Shown: positions 16,363-25,656 of the stretch, one piece after another
Position numbering within the stretch: the first letter of the stretch is position 1
How the letters are laid out: the number at the start of each line of letters is the position of its first letter
Origin: Streptomyces flaveolus
Lineage (GTDB): Bacteria; Actinomycetota; Actinomycetes; Streptomycetales; Streptomycetaceae
DNA length: 64,000 nt
Direction: 5' to 3'
Assembly (NCBI RefSeq): GCF_000716535.1
Contig: NZ_JNWV01000024.1
Coordinates: forward strand, 1 to 64,000
Program-made: the position numbers and the translations under genes
Notes under the pieces: model-generated
Databases searched by the model: none
Seen by the model: only the letters and a program-made list of their open reading frames with translations
What the model was told of the DNA's origin: nothing

Positions 16363-17655
16363 TCAGGCGGACGGCACCAGGGAGAAGACCACCCGCTTCC
16401 CGGTGGTCGTGTTCTCCCGCTCGTTGAGCCCCCACAGGCGCCCGGACGACGGGGCGTAGGAGAGGTTCTGGGTCAGCGGCGGGGCATGGGTGAGGACGTG
16501 CGGCGCGGCGCCCGGCAGCGCCCGGTGGATGCAGTACGGCACGTCCGAGTCGGTGGTGCCCGCCGTCTCGGGGCACTCGCCGCTGAAGTAGTAATAGGTG
16601 CCGTCCGTGGCGGCTCCCTGCACCTTCCAGATCGGCACGGTGTAGGCACCGGTCGCCGTGACCGTCCCGGTGTAGTCGTTCGCGGTGTCGGTGTCCGGCA
16701 GAGCCGTGCTCGCGTTCAGCGGCCAGCGGATCAGGGGCCCGCCGCCCTTGGTGGCGATCTGCGAGGTGACCAGGGCGTCCGGTGAGGACGTCCGGTCCAG
16801 GCTGAGCGAGGTCAGGCACGGCCGCGTGGCGTCGCAGGGGTCACCCGTGTTGCCGGTGAAGTAGACGCCGACCATGGGCAGCGCCCAGTTGTGGTAGCGG
16901 GCCGAGGACTTGCCGTTGCCCAGGATGCCGACCTGGTCGGTGGAGGTGTCGCTCATCTTCCACAGGTGCCGCAGGTCGTAGACCTGTATCTGGTGCCCGG
17001 TGGCGACGAAGAGATTGTTGCCGTACCAGGTGACACCGTCCGCATGGCCGCTGAGCACGTCCGTCCCGGCCCGGTCACCGGCCCCGCCCACCGGGCGGAA
17101 CGTGTAGCCGCCGCCGGTGGAGTACGGGTCGACCAGCAGCACGTGCTGGTACGTGACCGAGGTGCCGGTCGACTCCGCAATGGTGATCCGCGCGTAGGCG
17201 TTGTCGGTGTAGTGCCAGGAGGCGATGTAGAGGTAGTGGCCGTTCCAGGTGCCGCTCGGCTGGGCGTCATGCGAACCGGTCAGTCCCTGGGGCGTCCAGA
17301 CGGCGGAGGTGTCGTCGGCCTGGTCCCAGCAGAAGCCGTCGTACTTCAGTGAGCCGTCGAGGTTGGTGTTGTGGCACAGTGCGGCGCGCCCGGCGTGTCC
17401 GCCGTCGGCGAGCACCTGGTCGGGCGAGGTGCGCACCGAGACGCTGCCCGATGCCTCGATCTGCTGGATCGCGGCGCCGCGGTCAGTGAAGTCCCCTGCC
17501 CGCATCGTGAACCCACTGGGGTCGATCGGGGCCAGGACGGAGGCGGCCGCCGCCGGATGAGCCACGGACAGGTTGACCGCCGAGAGCAGCAGGGCCAGAA
17601 ACGCGCCGACCGCCCCGACCCGCCGGCGGTTGGTCCCCCACGTGATTCTGTTCAT
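16363..17655 (-). CDS. Secreted conserved hypothetical, probably beta-propeller (430 aa)
   Basis: It has a Sec signal peptide (about 1-37, cleavage near AAAAS). The mature protein is rich in Gly, Thr, Tyr and Trp and has short repeated strands such as GTWNGHYLYIASWHY, GVTWYGNNLFVATGHQ and GTYYYFSGEC, the look of a beta-propeller. Paired Cys residues (ALCH/GFCW, PCDATRPC, ECP/YCI) suggest disulfides. No catalytic motif is recognised, so it may bind carbohydrate or protein outside the cell. It is divergent from the Rieske operon across about 280 bases. Confidence 0.72.
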   Translation of the reverse strand: MNRITWGTNRRRVGAVGAFLALLLSAVNLSVAHPAAAASVLAPIDPSGFTMRAGDFTDRGAAIQQIEASGSVSVRTSPDQVLADGGHAGRAALCHNTNLDGSLKYDGFCWDQADDTSAVWTPQGLTGSHDAQPSGTWNGHYLYIASWHYTDNAYARITIAESTGTSVTYQHVLLVDPYSTGGGYTFRPVGGAGDRAGTDVLSGHADGVTWYGNNLFVATGHQIQVYDLRHLWKMSDTSTDQVGILGNGKSSARYHNWALPMVGVYFTGNTGDPCDATRPCLTSLSLDRTSSPDALVTSQIATKGGGPLIRWPLNASTALPDTDTANDYTGTVTATGAYTVPIWKVQGAATDGTYYYFSGECPETAGTTDSDVPYCIHRALPGAAPHVLTHAPPLTQNLSYAPSSGRLWGLNERENTTTGKRVVFSLVPSA

Positions 17656-17939
17656 GCTTGCTGACGCTACATCAGAGGCCGTACAGAGTATGAGAGATGG
17701 GCAAAGCCGTCGGCCGGGGCCCCCAGAGCGGGAAGCGGACGGATGTGCCCGCTGCCCTGCTGCCGGCGCGCGCTGCGAGAGGGCAGCAGGCGCTGGGGGC
17801 GCCCGGTGCCGTCACAGCACGAAGGTGGACCATGAGCAGGGCGTTCGTATCGTCTCTTCCGTGGGGCGGAAGCCGTGTTGCGCCCGTGTGGAGGCTCTCC
17901 CGACGATAGCGCCATCACGAGAGACGGGAGCCGACCCCC

Positions 17940-19004
17940 ATGCCTCACATGACCGCCTTCGCCAGGAACCAGTGGTACGTCGCCGCCTACAGCCACGAAG
18001 TCGGGCGCGAGTTGCTCGGCCGCACGATCCTCGGTGAGCCGCTCGTCTTCTACCGCGCCGAGGAGGACGGCACAGCGGTCGCGCTCGCCGACCGCTGTGT
18101 CCACCGCCGCTTCCCCCTCTCGGAGAGCCGGCTCGACGGGGACCGCATCGTGTGCGGGTACCACGGGTTCACCTATGACACGACGGGCGCCTGCGTGTAT
18201 GTGCCGGGGCAGAAGCGCATCCCGCGCACGGCCCGGGTCACCTCGTACCCGGTCGTCGAGCAGGACTCCCTGGTGTGGGTGTGGATCGGCGACCCCGCGC
18301 TCGCCGACGTGGGGGTCATCCCGCGGGCCCGGCACCTGGACTCCCCGGACTGGGTGACGGTGCGCGGCATGGAACCGATCGACGCCGACTACGGCCTGCT
18401 GGTGGACAACCTCCTCGACCTCTCCCACGAGACGTACCTGCACGGCGGCTACATCGGCACCCCGGAGGTCGCCGAGACGCCGATCACCACCGAGGTCGAC
18501 GAGGGCGCCGGCGTCGTACGGGTCAGCCGGCACATGGACGACGCCGAGTGCCCGCCCTTCTACGCCCGCTCCACCGGTATCGAGGGCCGTATCACCCGCT
18601 GGCAGGACATCGAGTACCACGCGCCCTGTCTCTACCTGCTGCACAGCCGGATCGCGCCGGTCGGCGTGCTGCCCGAGCCGGACGGAAGCGACCCGAACGG
18701 TTTCCACACCGAGATCACCTATGCGATCACCCCGTCCACCGACGGCAAGGTGTACGACTTCTGGGCCGTCTCCCGGGACTTCGCGAAGGACGACGAGGAA
18801 GTCACCGCGTTCCTGCACGACTTCAACCACACGGTCGTCATGCAGGACGTCGACGCGCTCAACCTGCTGCAGAAGGCACTCGGCACCGAACGGGCCGGCT
18901 ACCAGGAGCTGAGCATCAACATCGACACCGGTGGTCTCGCCGCCCGTCGTATCCTCGCCCGTCTGGTCGAGGAGGGCGACAAGCCGGTGGAGAAGGTCCG
19001 GTGA
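17940..19004 (+). CDS. Rieske non-heme iron oxygenase (vanillate demethylase VanA-like)
   Basis: The 354-aa terminal oxygenase opens with ARNQWYVAAYSHEVG as in VanA-type O-demethylases. Rieske [2Fe-2S] ligands are C53-x-H55-x16-C72-x2-H75. The mononuclear iron site is in DNLLDLSHETYLHGG at about 158-172. These enzymes use electrons from a reductase to hydroxylate or O-demethylate aromatic rings such as vanillate. The substrate here is inferred only from overall similarity. The reductase is encoded two genes downstream and the gene overlaps the next by GTGA, so they form one operon. MarR and IclR regulators follow. Cytoplasmic. Confidence 0.9.
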   Translation: MPHMTAFARNQWYVAAYSHEVGRELLGRTILGEPLVFYRAEEDGTAVALADRCVHRRFPLSESRLDGDRIVCGYHGFTYDTTGACVYVPGQKRIPRTARVTSYPVVEQDSLVWVWIGDPALADVGVIPRARHLDSPDWVTVRGMEPIDADYGLLVDNLLDLSHETYLHGGYIGTPEVAETPITTEVDEGAGVVRVSRHMDDAECPPFYARSTGIEGRITRWQDIEYHAPCLYLLHSRIAPVGVLPEPDGSDPNGFHTEITYAITPSTDGKVYDFWAVSRDFAKDDEEVTAFLHDFNHTVVMQDVDALNLLQKALGTERAGYQELSINIDTGGLAARRILARLVEEGDKPVEKVR

Positions 19005-19183
19005 GCACGCCGTCCGCCGCTGTGAACCGCGAGGTCTACCGCATCGACTGGCTTCCGGGCACCGACGTCCTGCACGGCACTTGCCACTGCGGCGCCGAGA
19101 ACACCGCCGAGGACCCGGTGCGGATGTGGGAGTGGATGCTCGCGCACCCCGAAGGACACCAGCCCGGAGGAACCACCTCATGA
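19001..19183 (+). CDS. Small Cys/His protein between oxygenase and reductase (60 aa)
   Basis: GTG 19001 overlaps the oxygenase stop (GTGA), and its own stop overlaps the reductase start (ATGA at 19180-19183). The fully coupled position makes it a real operon member. Key residues are GTCHCGAENTAEDP and a C-terminal MWEWMLAHPEGH. The CHCG pair could bind a metal. I know no function. It may assist assembly or electron transfer of the oxygenase system (inference). Confidence 0.7.
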   Translation: MSTPSAAVNREVYRIDWLPGTDVLHGTCHCGAENTAEDPVRMWEWMLAHPEGHQPGGTTS

Positions 19184-20115
19184 CCGTGCAAGAAGCCGAA
19201 CTCGTCGTCGACCGACGCGAGTCGGCGGCCGAGGGCGTGCTCGCCCTCACCCTGCGCCATCCGCTGGGCGAGGAGCTGCCGGCCTGGGAACCGGGCGCCC
19301 ACGTGGACGTCCTGCTCGGTCCGGGCCTCGAGCGGCAGTACTCACTGTGCGGCGATCCCGCGGACCGGCACCTGTGGCGGATCGCCGTGCTCCGCGAGCC
19401 CGACGGGCGGGGAGGCTCGGAGTATGTCCACGAGCGGGTGCGCGAGGGCGACAAGGTACGGGTGCGGGGGCCGCGCAACCACTTCCCCCTGCGGCCCTCT
19501 CCGCGCTACCGGTTCGTCGCGGGTGGCATCGGCATCACGCCCGTCCTGCCGATGCTCGCCGCGGCCGAGGCGGCGGGCGCCGAGTGGACCCTGCTGTACG
19601 GCGGTCGCACCCGCCGCTCCATGCCGTTCACGGCGGAGCTGGAGCGGTACGAGCACCGGGTCACGGTCGCCCCGCAGGACGAGACCGGGCTGCTGGACCT
19701 GGGCCCCGTACTGGACGACCTGCCTGATGGCACGCTCGTCTACTGCTGTGGCCCGGACCCTCTGCTGGACGCGGTGGAGCAGCGCTGCCCGGCCGGGGCG
19801 CTGCGCGTCGAGCGGTTCCGGCCCAAGGAGCAACCCGCCGGAGACGACGGCGCGTTCGAGGTCGTCCTGGAGCGGAGCGGCCGTACGCTCACCGTACCGC
19901 CGCGGGTGTCGATCCTCGACACCGTACGTGCCGCAGGCGTCGAGGTGCTCTACTCCTGCACCGAGGGCACCTGCGGCACCTGCGAGACCGACGTCCTGGA
20001 GGGCACACCGGAGCACCGGGACTCGGTCCTGACGGACGATGAGCGGGAATCCGGCGAGACCATGATGATCTGCGTTTCCCGGTGCCGGGGCGGGCGGTTG
20101 GTGCTCGATCTGTGA
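19180..20115 (+). CDS. Oxygenase reductase, VanB-like (FMN/NAD and [2Fe-2S])
   Basis: The 311-aa protein has a flavin-binding barrel (GLERQYSLCGDP, with RQYSLCG as the FMN site) at about 1-100 and an NAD(P)H domain (AGGIGITPVLPML near 115-127, VYCCGPDPLLDA near 185). The C-terminal plant-type ferredoxin domain has C-x4-C-x2-C-x29-C ligands in YSCTEGTCGTC to MMICVS. It passes electrons from NAD(P)H to the Rieske oxygenase. The start is fixed by the ATGA overlap. Length and domain order are standard for phthalate/vanillate-type reductases. Confidence 0.9.
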   Translation: MTVQEAELVVDRRESAAEGVLALTLRHPLGEELPAWEPGAHVDVLLGPGLERQYSLCGDPADRHLWRIAVLREPDGRGGSEYVHERVREGDKVRVRGPRNHFPLRPSPRYRFVAGGIGITPVLPMLAAAEAAGAEWTLLYGGRTRRSMPFTAELERYEHRVTVAPQDETGLLDLGPVLDDLPDGTLVYCCGPDPLLDAVEQRCPAGALRVERFRPKEQPAGDDGAFEVVLERSGRTLTVPPRVSILDTVRAAGVEVLYSCTEGTCGTCETDVLEGTPEHRDSVLTDDERESGETMMICVSRCRGGRLVLDL

Positions 20116-20587
20116 CGGACCCCTCTGGTCACGACAGGCGCTCCCTGACCTTGCCGCCGACCCGTGCTTCGGTCAGCCGGCGTCGGCGATCGGTACCCGG
20201 TAGCGGTTCGCGTCCCGCCGGCCGCCGGTCCAGCGCGAGTCCGGACGCGTGACCCGGCGCGCGGGCCGCATGCCGTCTGGACGGAGGACCGGCGGGCGGG
20301 GGCGGGGTTGCGACGGGGCGCCAGGAGGACTCCTTGTGCATGTGTCCCGTCGCCGGGGCAGCCCCGCCCAGGGCGGTGACGTGCGCCCCGCGCACTGCCT
20401 CGGGCAGATCACCCCCAGGCCCTGGGCGGAGTCCTCCTGCTCACCCCCGAGGCGAGCTTCGCGACCAGCCGGATACGGGCGGTGAGATCGGTGCTGGGCA
20501 CGACCGGGTCCCTTCCAGAGGGCCGGCCGCCGGGCAGGCCGCGGCAGGTGCGCCTGCGGACCGGGCGGCGTGCGGTCCGGGATCGAA
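20116..20587. other. Intergenic, nothing certain
   Basis: No gene can be supported. Short minus-strand stretches (TARIRLVAKLASGVSRRTPP) have codon bias but end in stops or change frame, so at most decayed sequence is present. Confidence 0.35.
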
Positions 20588-20635
20588 GTCAAAGACAATC
20601 ATTGTTGTCGTCAATAGTTGTTGCCGACCGGTCCG
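20588..20635 (+). promoter_or_regulatory. AT-rich island, possible promoter or MarR operator
   Basis: A run of about 45 bases is far richer in A/T than the surroundings, with a repeated ttgttg-c element (in gttgtcg and gttgccg, about 16 bases apart) and an imperfect dyad around gacaatcattgttgtc. It is the only plausible promoter or operator upstream of the MarR gene. The assignment is inference. Confidence 0.4.
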
Positions 20636-20772
20636 TGCGGCATGCTGTCGGGCAACATCCATATGTCCGCCTCCGGACGGAGGCCCGGCCCAGGGAGCCC
20701 GCCGTCACCGGCCAGCAGCACGCCCCAGAACACGCCGTATGCTCCGCCCCGATCGACGCCCGGGAGCCGTGG

Positions 20773-21198
20773 ATGCGCGGGCTGCACGCGGACACCGGCT
20801 ATCTGCTGTACCGGCTCGGGCTGCGCTCGGGCCGGCTGTTCAACGCGTCCCTCCAGGAGTCCGGTCTGCGGCTGCGCCACTACGCGCTGCTGCGTTTCCT
20901 CGCCACCTCCGAGGGGGCCCCGCAGCGGGAGTTGAGTACCTCCCTCGGCTACGACCCGAGCGCGATCGTCAGCCTGGTCGACGACCTGGAGAGGCTGGGG
21001 TTCGCCGAGCGCCGTCCTTCCCCGGACGACCGGCGCAGCCGAATCGTCGTGCTGACCGAGGCCGGCAGGGTCTTCCTGCGCGACACCGACGAGGCGGGTT
21101 CGCGGGTCGCGGGCGAACTGCTCCGGCCGCTCGACACCGAGGAGCGGGACGTCCTGCACGCGCTGCTGCTGAGGGTCGCCGAGAGCGGACTCGGGTGA
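20773..21198 (+). CDS. MarR-family transcriptional regulator
   Basis: The 141-aa winged-helix protein has an N-terminal helix (GYLLYRLGLRSGRLF), the DNA-binding helices TLGYDPSAIVSLVDDLE-like (SLGYDPSAIVSLVDDLE in this copy), and the wing ERRPSPDDRRSRIVVLT, the MarR hallmark. ATG 20773 is used. The frame is open far upstream but that part has no MarR homology. It lies downstream of the Rieske operon and 10 bases before the IclR gene, so it may control the aromatic-oxygenase genes in response to a phenolic ligand (inference). Confidence 0.85.
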   Translation: MRGLHADTGYLLYRLGLRSGRLFNASLQESGLRLRHYALLRFLATSEGAPQRELSTSLGYDPSAIVSLVDDLERLGFAERRPSPDDRRSRIVVLTEAGRVFLRDTDEAGSRVAGELLRPLDTEERDVLHALLLRVAESGLG

Positions 21199-21208
21199 CG
21201 CCGTCCCG

Positions 21209-21985
21209 ATGGCCGCAGACGCGCTGCCCCCGCAGACGGTGCGCTCCGCACCGGACCGGCTGCTCGCCGTGCTCGCGGCCTTCGACCACGCGCATCCGGC
21301 GCTCTGTCTGACCGACATCAGCCGCCGGGCCGGGCTCACCCTCACCACCACGCACCGGCTGGTGGGGGCACTGACCGAGTGGGGCGCCCTGGAACGGGAC
21401 GCGGAGGGTCTCTACCACGTGGGTCTGAGACTGTGGGAGGTCGCGGCGCTCGCTCCGCGCGGGCTCGCGCTGCGCCAGGTGGCGCTGCCATACCTGGAGG
21501 ACCTGTACGAGGCTACGCACGAGAACGTGCAGTTGGCGGTGCGCGACGGCGGAGACGTCGTGTACATCGAGTGGCTCTCCGGGCGCTCCGCGGTCGGCGT
21601 CCACATCCGGGTCGGCGCCCGCTGGCCGCTGCACGCCACCGGGGTCGGGCTCGCGCTGCTGGCCCACAGCGGGCAGCCGTTCCAGGAGGCGTACTGCGAG
21701 GGTCCGCTGGCCGCGTTCACCCCGTACACCGTCACGGATCCCGCGCGACTTCGCCGCGAACTCGCCGAAGTGCGGCGGTCGGGCGTGGCGGTGAGCAGTC
21801 GTCAGATCACCGACGACGCCGTGTCGGTCGCGGCCCCGGTACACGGCCGCGACGGTGGGGTGATGGCGGCGGTGTCGATCGTGGTCCCGCACGCGACGGC
21901 CCAGGTACCCGTGCTGATCCCGGCGGTACGGCTCGCTGCGCGCGGGATATCACGGGCGCTGGGGTGGCAGCCGGAGGCACGCTGA
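21209..21985 (+). CDS. IclR-family transcriptional regulator
   Basis: The 258-aa protein has an N-terminal winged helix (LLAVLAAFDHAHPAL, LTDISRRAGLTLTTTHRLV) and a C-terminal ligand domain (RDGGDVVYIEWLSG, HATGVGLALLAH, AAVSIVVPHA). IclR proteins often govern aromatic catabolism, which fits the vanillate-type oxygenase operon upstream. It starts 10 bases after the MarR gene, so the two are probably co-transcribed. Two regulators of different families in tandem is unusual. Confidence 0.9.
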   Translation: MAADALPPQTVRSAPDRLLAVLAAFDHAHPALCLTDISRRAGLTLTTTHRLVGALTEWGALERDAEGLYHVGLRLWEVAALAPRGLALRQVALPYLEDLYEATHENVQLAVRDGGDVVYIEWLSGRSAVGVHIRVGARWPLHATGVGLALLAHSGQPFQEAYCEGPLAAFTPYTVTDPARLRRELAEVRRSGVAVSSRQITDDAVSVAAPVHGRDGGVMAAVSIVVPHATAQVPVLIPAVRLAARGISRALGWQPEAR

Positions 21986-22191
21986 GCCGAGGTTCACACG
22001 GTGCGGGCACCGCGGTGTCGCCTCACAGGAGCCGTGTGCGCGGAAGGGGCGGAGGTCAAACTGCACAGGGCGCCCCGGACATCCGTGGGACAAGCGGCTC
22101 GTCGTCACAGGCGAGGAAGACACCGATCTGACAGTTCTCCGTCCACCCGGCGGTGCCGGAGTACTGCCGCTCCCCCCAGCCGACCGCGCAT

Positions 22192-22466
22192 CCGCTGGAT
22201 GCCGTCCGGAATGTCGAGCGGGTGATCCCCAACGTGCTCGCGGCGCGAACCGCCGGACCCGTGGAGCCGCAGAGAGGTCCTCACCGACCCCATCCGGCAC
22301 ACCGTCGACCTGCTGCTGGACCGCTCCCCCGTGCCCGCTGAGAAGGTCGCCGCCGGCCAGACCGCCGTGGTCGGCCTGCGCTGCCGCCGGGCCGACGGCA
22401 GCGCACAGCTCGTCGCCTCCCGCGGCCTGGATGCACGAGTCGACGACGGTCCCGGTGATGAGCCGC
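22192..22466 (+). pseudogene. Beta-carbonic anhydrase C-terminal remnant
   Basis: One frame reads DAVRNVERVIPNVLAARTAG. After a shift near 22275 it continues DPIRHTVDLLLDRSP, then EKVAAGQTAVVGL and DGSAQLVASRGLDA. This matches the end of Streptomyces beta-carbonic anhydrases (VERV-P-VLAARAAGR then HIRHTVDLLLDRS and AVVG-YRLADGSA). The zinc-binding N-terminal part is gone. Confidence 0.65.
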
Positions 22467-22526
22467 GGACATCCCGATGAGTTTCCGGCGGAAGGGCGGT
22501 CTACCCGTCGTCGAAGGGAGCGCACC

Positions 22527-23132
22527 ATGCGCAAGATCATCGTTTGCACGTTCCTGACGCTGGACGGCGTCATGCAGGCACCGGGCGGCCCGGACGAGGA
22601 CACTCAGAGCGGCTTCGAGCACGGCGGCTGGCAGAAACCGGTGTCCGACGACGAGGTCGGCACGGCCATCGCCGGTTGGTACGAGGTCTCCGACGCGATG
22701 CTGCTCGGCCGCAAGACGTACGAGATCTTCGCGTCGTACTGGCCGACCGCGGATCCCGGCAACCCGTTCACCCATCGGATGAACAGCATGCACAAGTACG
22801 TGGCGTCTCGTACCTTGACGTCCCTCGAGTGGCAGAACTCCACGCTGCTGGAGGGCGACATCCCCGACGCCGTGCGCAAGCTGAAAGCATCCGACGGCGG
22901 CAACATCAACGTCGTGGGCAGCGGCGACCTCGCCCAGACGCTCATGCGGCACAACCTCGTCGACGAGTACCGGCTGACCATCCATCCGGTGATCATCGGC
23001 ACCGGCAAGCGGCTGTTCGCCGACGGAGCGATCCCCACCGCGCTGGAGCCGGTCAGCGTCTCGACGACGAAGGGCGGCACCATCGTCGGCGTCTACCGGC
23101 CGAACGGAGAGCCCGGCCACGACAGCTATTAG
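22527..23132 (+). CDS. Dihydrofolate reductase-like (RibD C-terminal) protein
   Basis: The 201-aa cytoplasmic protein begins KIIVCTFLTLDGVMQAPGG, followed by AMLLGRKTYEIFASYW and NINVVGSGDLAQTLMRHNL, the three signature regions of the RibD C-terminal fold (NADPH pocket). Its length fits the widespread single-domain YyaP/YwjB-type group, whose substrate is unknown. ATG 22527 is chosen for GGGAG eight bases upstream and family alignment. The frame extends upstream without homology. Monocistronic. Confidence 0.88.
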   Translation: MRKIIVCTFLTLDGVMQAPGGPDEDTQSGFEHGGWQKPVSDDEVGTAIAGWYEVSDAMLLGRKTYEIFASYWPTADPGNPFTHRMNSMHKYVASRTLTSLEWQNSTLLEGDIPDAVRKLKASDGGNINVVGSGDLAQTLMRHNLVDEYRLTIHPVIIGTGKRLFADGAIPTALEPVSVSTTKGGTIVGVYRPNGEPGHDSY

Positions 23133-23377
23133 GGTCCGTCCTCGAAGATCATCGGGGGCACGATCGACGCGAGCCGTCACGGGGCGGCCACGCGTCCAAG
23201 CGCTTCCCGTACACCGCAGCGGCACCCCGGTGCAGTAGCTGTCCGCCTGCCCGACGCCTCCAGCCAAAGCTGAGCAACGAACCGTGAGAGACACCCGTTC
23301 GCCCGCACACCCGAACCACGGCACCGCCGCGGATCCGCTCGCCGGGTCTCCACCCGACACCGTCAGCCCGTACTTTC

Positions 23378-23582
23378 GACGAGACCACCTGGAACGTCTC
23401 CGAGGCGTCCCCGAGCGGTATCGCCATCGTCCGCTACGTCATCTACATGGCGTCGTCCCTGCGCGACGAACGGCTGTGGCGGATCCCGATCAACGGAGAC
23501 GACGAGAACGTGGACACGCCGACCGCCTACTCCGTGGGCACCTACGGCCGGCTGCGGACCGTCGCCACGATCCCGGGGCCGA
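23378..23582 (+). pseudogene. PQQ-dependent sugar dehydrogenase remnant
   Basis: DETTWNVSEASPSGIAI, then RYVIYMASSLRDERLWRIPI and AYSVGTYGRLRTVA match the end of secreted soluble-glucose/sorbosone dehydrogenases (W-P--ASPSG and LRGERLWRIP blocks). Upstream blades and the signal peptide are missing and homology stops near 23582, so only about 65 codons remain. Confidence 0.68.
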
Positions 23583-23619
23583 CCATCTGTGGCTGTCAAC
23601 CACCTCTCAATGGCCTTGC

Positions 23620-23965
23620 GCAGGTCGGGTCGCGCACAAGCTGCTGCTGCGGCATCCGCGGTTTGCCGAGCATCGTCAGCCAGTGCGCCACGGCCTCGTG
23701 GTCGAGGGTGACGAGCACGGCGACGTCGGGCCGGTCGTTGCCGACGACGTGGCTCGGGAGCGGTTCCTGTGCCGGGTGCGGTCGATCGTGCACGAGGTGC
23801 TGGACCCGCATCCGGTGGACAGCGAGACGGTCGCGGAACTGTCCGTCGCCGTGTTCGAGGGCACCGGCGTGCTCCGCTCACCTCAGCGAGCCGCCCACGA
23901 GATGATCCGGTTCCTCCTGGAAGCGGTCATCGCGCGAACGGCGGCTGAGGCGGCCCCTCGAACGG
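23620..23965 (+). pseudogene. Unidentified gene fragment
   Basis: The frame VAHKLLLRHPRFAEHRQPV continues to ARERFLCRVRSIVHEVLD and ELSVAVFEGTGVLRSP with strong GC third positions but has no own start and joins the sugar-dehydrogenase remnant in another frame. I do not recognise it. The reverse strand has a weaker competing frame. Confidence 0.35.
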
Positions 23966-23971
23966 ACAGGG

Positions 23972-24952
23972 TTACGGCACCAAAACGATCTTTCCGGTGG
24001 TGTGACCGGACATGCTCTCGCGGTGGGCTGCGGCTGCCTCACGCAGCGGGTGGCTGGACGCGACCAGGATGCGCAGCCGTCCCGCTGCCGCGGCTTCCGC
24101 GAGGTGCAGGCGGGCGGCCTGCCTGATCGCGGTGCCGGGGTCGGCGCCGGGCCCTCCGCCGAGGAGCTTGATCCCAGCTTGGGCCCCGCGCTCGAAGGCC
24201 GCGATGGTGGCGATGCGGGAACGGTCGCTCACGAGTTCCACGGAGACGTCCACCGCCTCGTCGGTGCCCACCAGGTCGGCCGCCGCGTGGATCCCCTCCG
24301 GCGCCGCCGCACGAACACGGTCCGCCAGACCGGGCCCGTACGCGACCGGGACCGCGCCCAGTTCCCGGAGCAGTGCGTGCTTGGCCGGGCTCGCCGTCGC
24401 GACCACGGTGGCCCCGCGCGCCGCGGCCAGCTGGACGGCCACCAGGCCGACCCCTCCCGCGGCCCCGTGGACCAGCACCGTCTCGCCCTCACCGAGTCCG
24501 ACCGCTTCGAGGACGTGTACGGCGGTCACACCGGCGACCATCAGCCCGCCGGCCTGCTCCCAGGACAGTCCGGCCGGCTTGGGCACCACGGAAGAGGCCG
24601 GAACGACGAGTTCCGCGGCGTACGCGCCGGACGCGCGATAGACGATCACCTCGTCGCCCACCCGGACGGGACCCGCGGGGCCGGTCGCGTCGGCGCCCAC
24701 CGCGGTGACGACACCGGCGGCCTCGCTACCCAGCCGCAGCGGCAGCTTCGCCGGATCGGTGCCGAAGGTGCCGCTGTACACCTTGTAGTCGAAGGGATTC
24801 ACACCCGCGGCACGGACCGCGACGCGCACCTGACCTGGTCCGGGCTCCGGGACGGCGACGTCGATCACCGACAGGGCGTCGGGGCCGCCGTACGCGCTCG
24901 CAACTACTGCTTCGCTCATGCCCACGGACAACCCGTTGGCGGTGCTGATCAT
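23972..24952 (-). CDS. Zinc-independent MDR quinone oxidoreductase-like protein
   Basis: The 326-aa medium-chain reductase has an N-terminal GroES-like domain (GPGQVRVAVRAAGVNPFDYK, RLGSEAAGVVTAVG) and a Rossmann domain with VLVHGAAGGVGLVAVQLA as the NADPH motif. The zinc ligands of alcohol dehydrogenases are absent, which places it with NADPH:quinone or enoyl reductases. The substrate is unknown. ATG 24952 gives a slightly long N-terminus, and MSEAVVASAYGG 11 residues later is an alternative start. Remnant DNA lies on both sides, so it seems to be a lone intact gene. Confidence 0.88.
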   Translation of the reverse strand: MISTANGLSVGMSEAVVASAYGGPDALSVIDVAVPEPGPGQVRVAVRAAGVNPFDYKVYSGTFGTDPAKLPLRLGSEAAGVVTAVGADATGPAGPVRVGDEVIVYRASGAYAAELVVPASSVVPKPAGLSWEQAGGLMVAGVTAVHVLEAVGLGEGETVLVHGAAGGVGLVAVQLAAARGATVVATASPAKHALLRELGAVPVAYGPGLADRVRAAAPEGIHAAADLVGTDEAVDVSVELVSDRSRIATIAAFERGAQAGIKLLGGGPGADPGTAIRQAARLHLAEAAAAGRLRILVASSHPLREAAAAHRESMSGHTTGKIVLVP

Positions 24953-24971
24953 TCCGCCGTCCTCTCGATTC

Positions 24972-25082
24972 TCATCTGCCGAAGCCCGCGGTGAGCCCGC
25001 CGATGAGCCGGCGGCGGCCTAGGACGTACAGGGCGAGCGTGCCGCAGACCACCAGGACGAGCGCGTTGGAGAACGCCGTCAG
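24972..25082 (-). pseudogene. Sugar ABC-transporter permease C-terminal remnant
   Basis: The 36 codons read TAFSNALVLVVCGTLALY, then VLGRRRLIGGLTAGFGR and TGA. This is the last membrane helix and RR--GLTAG tail typical of MalG-type permeases. The rest of the gene is missing. Confidence 0.6.
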
Positions 25083-25590
25083 CCCCCAGGTCGCTGTGCG
25101 AGTCCAGCGGATGGCCGTCCTCGACCGTGGCGGCGGCCGGGTCGGCAAGCAGGATGCGCACCGCGGCGGGCAGCTTCGCCCGCCCGGCCCGTGCGGTCAG
25201 TTCCTTGCCCACCTGGAGCGAGGCGCTCTCGGTCGCCTGCGTCGTCGCCGACGGGGCCGGGCTGGATCCGTTCAACGCGGACCAGCGCCTGCTGGACCAG
25301 GACCCGTACTGCCTGAACATGAATCTGCGCGCTGCGTGCTCCAGCGCGGGCAGCAGCCCCTGAACGCGCCGAGGCGGTCCTCGAGCGGGAAGCGGGTCTC
25401 CAGCACGCTGTCGCCGGGCCCGATGGACCTCGTTTCCAGGGTGTCCTGGTGCCCAGCCGGTCAACTCGAACACGCCCGTGCGGACCTCGTCTCACTCGCC
25501 GCAATCGTCCGAGCCACGGCTCGGACGCCCCACCCGTGGGCTCGCGCCCGCCGCTGTGACCGTACTGTGAGAGTCTCATAGCCCCCCATG
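25083..25590. other. Decayed DNA, no intact gene
   Basis: Minus-strand fragments such as GDSVLETRFPLEDRLGAFRG and QVGKELTARAGRAKLPAAV look like former coding sequence in different frames. No family can be named. Confidence 0.35.
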
Positions 25591-25656
25591 GGCAGGACCG
25601 CAGTCCTTTAATCTGGCGACGTTGGGGGTTGAGGTCGTATCGGGGAGGGCGATCGA

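Noticed and set aside
23596..23811. Minus-strand small protein (AVAHWLTMLGKPRMPQQQLV)
   Set aside because: The opposite plus frame has better and longer bias. Neither was recognised, so only the plus fragment is listed, with low confidence.
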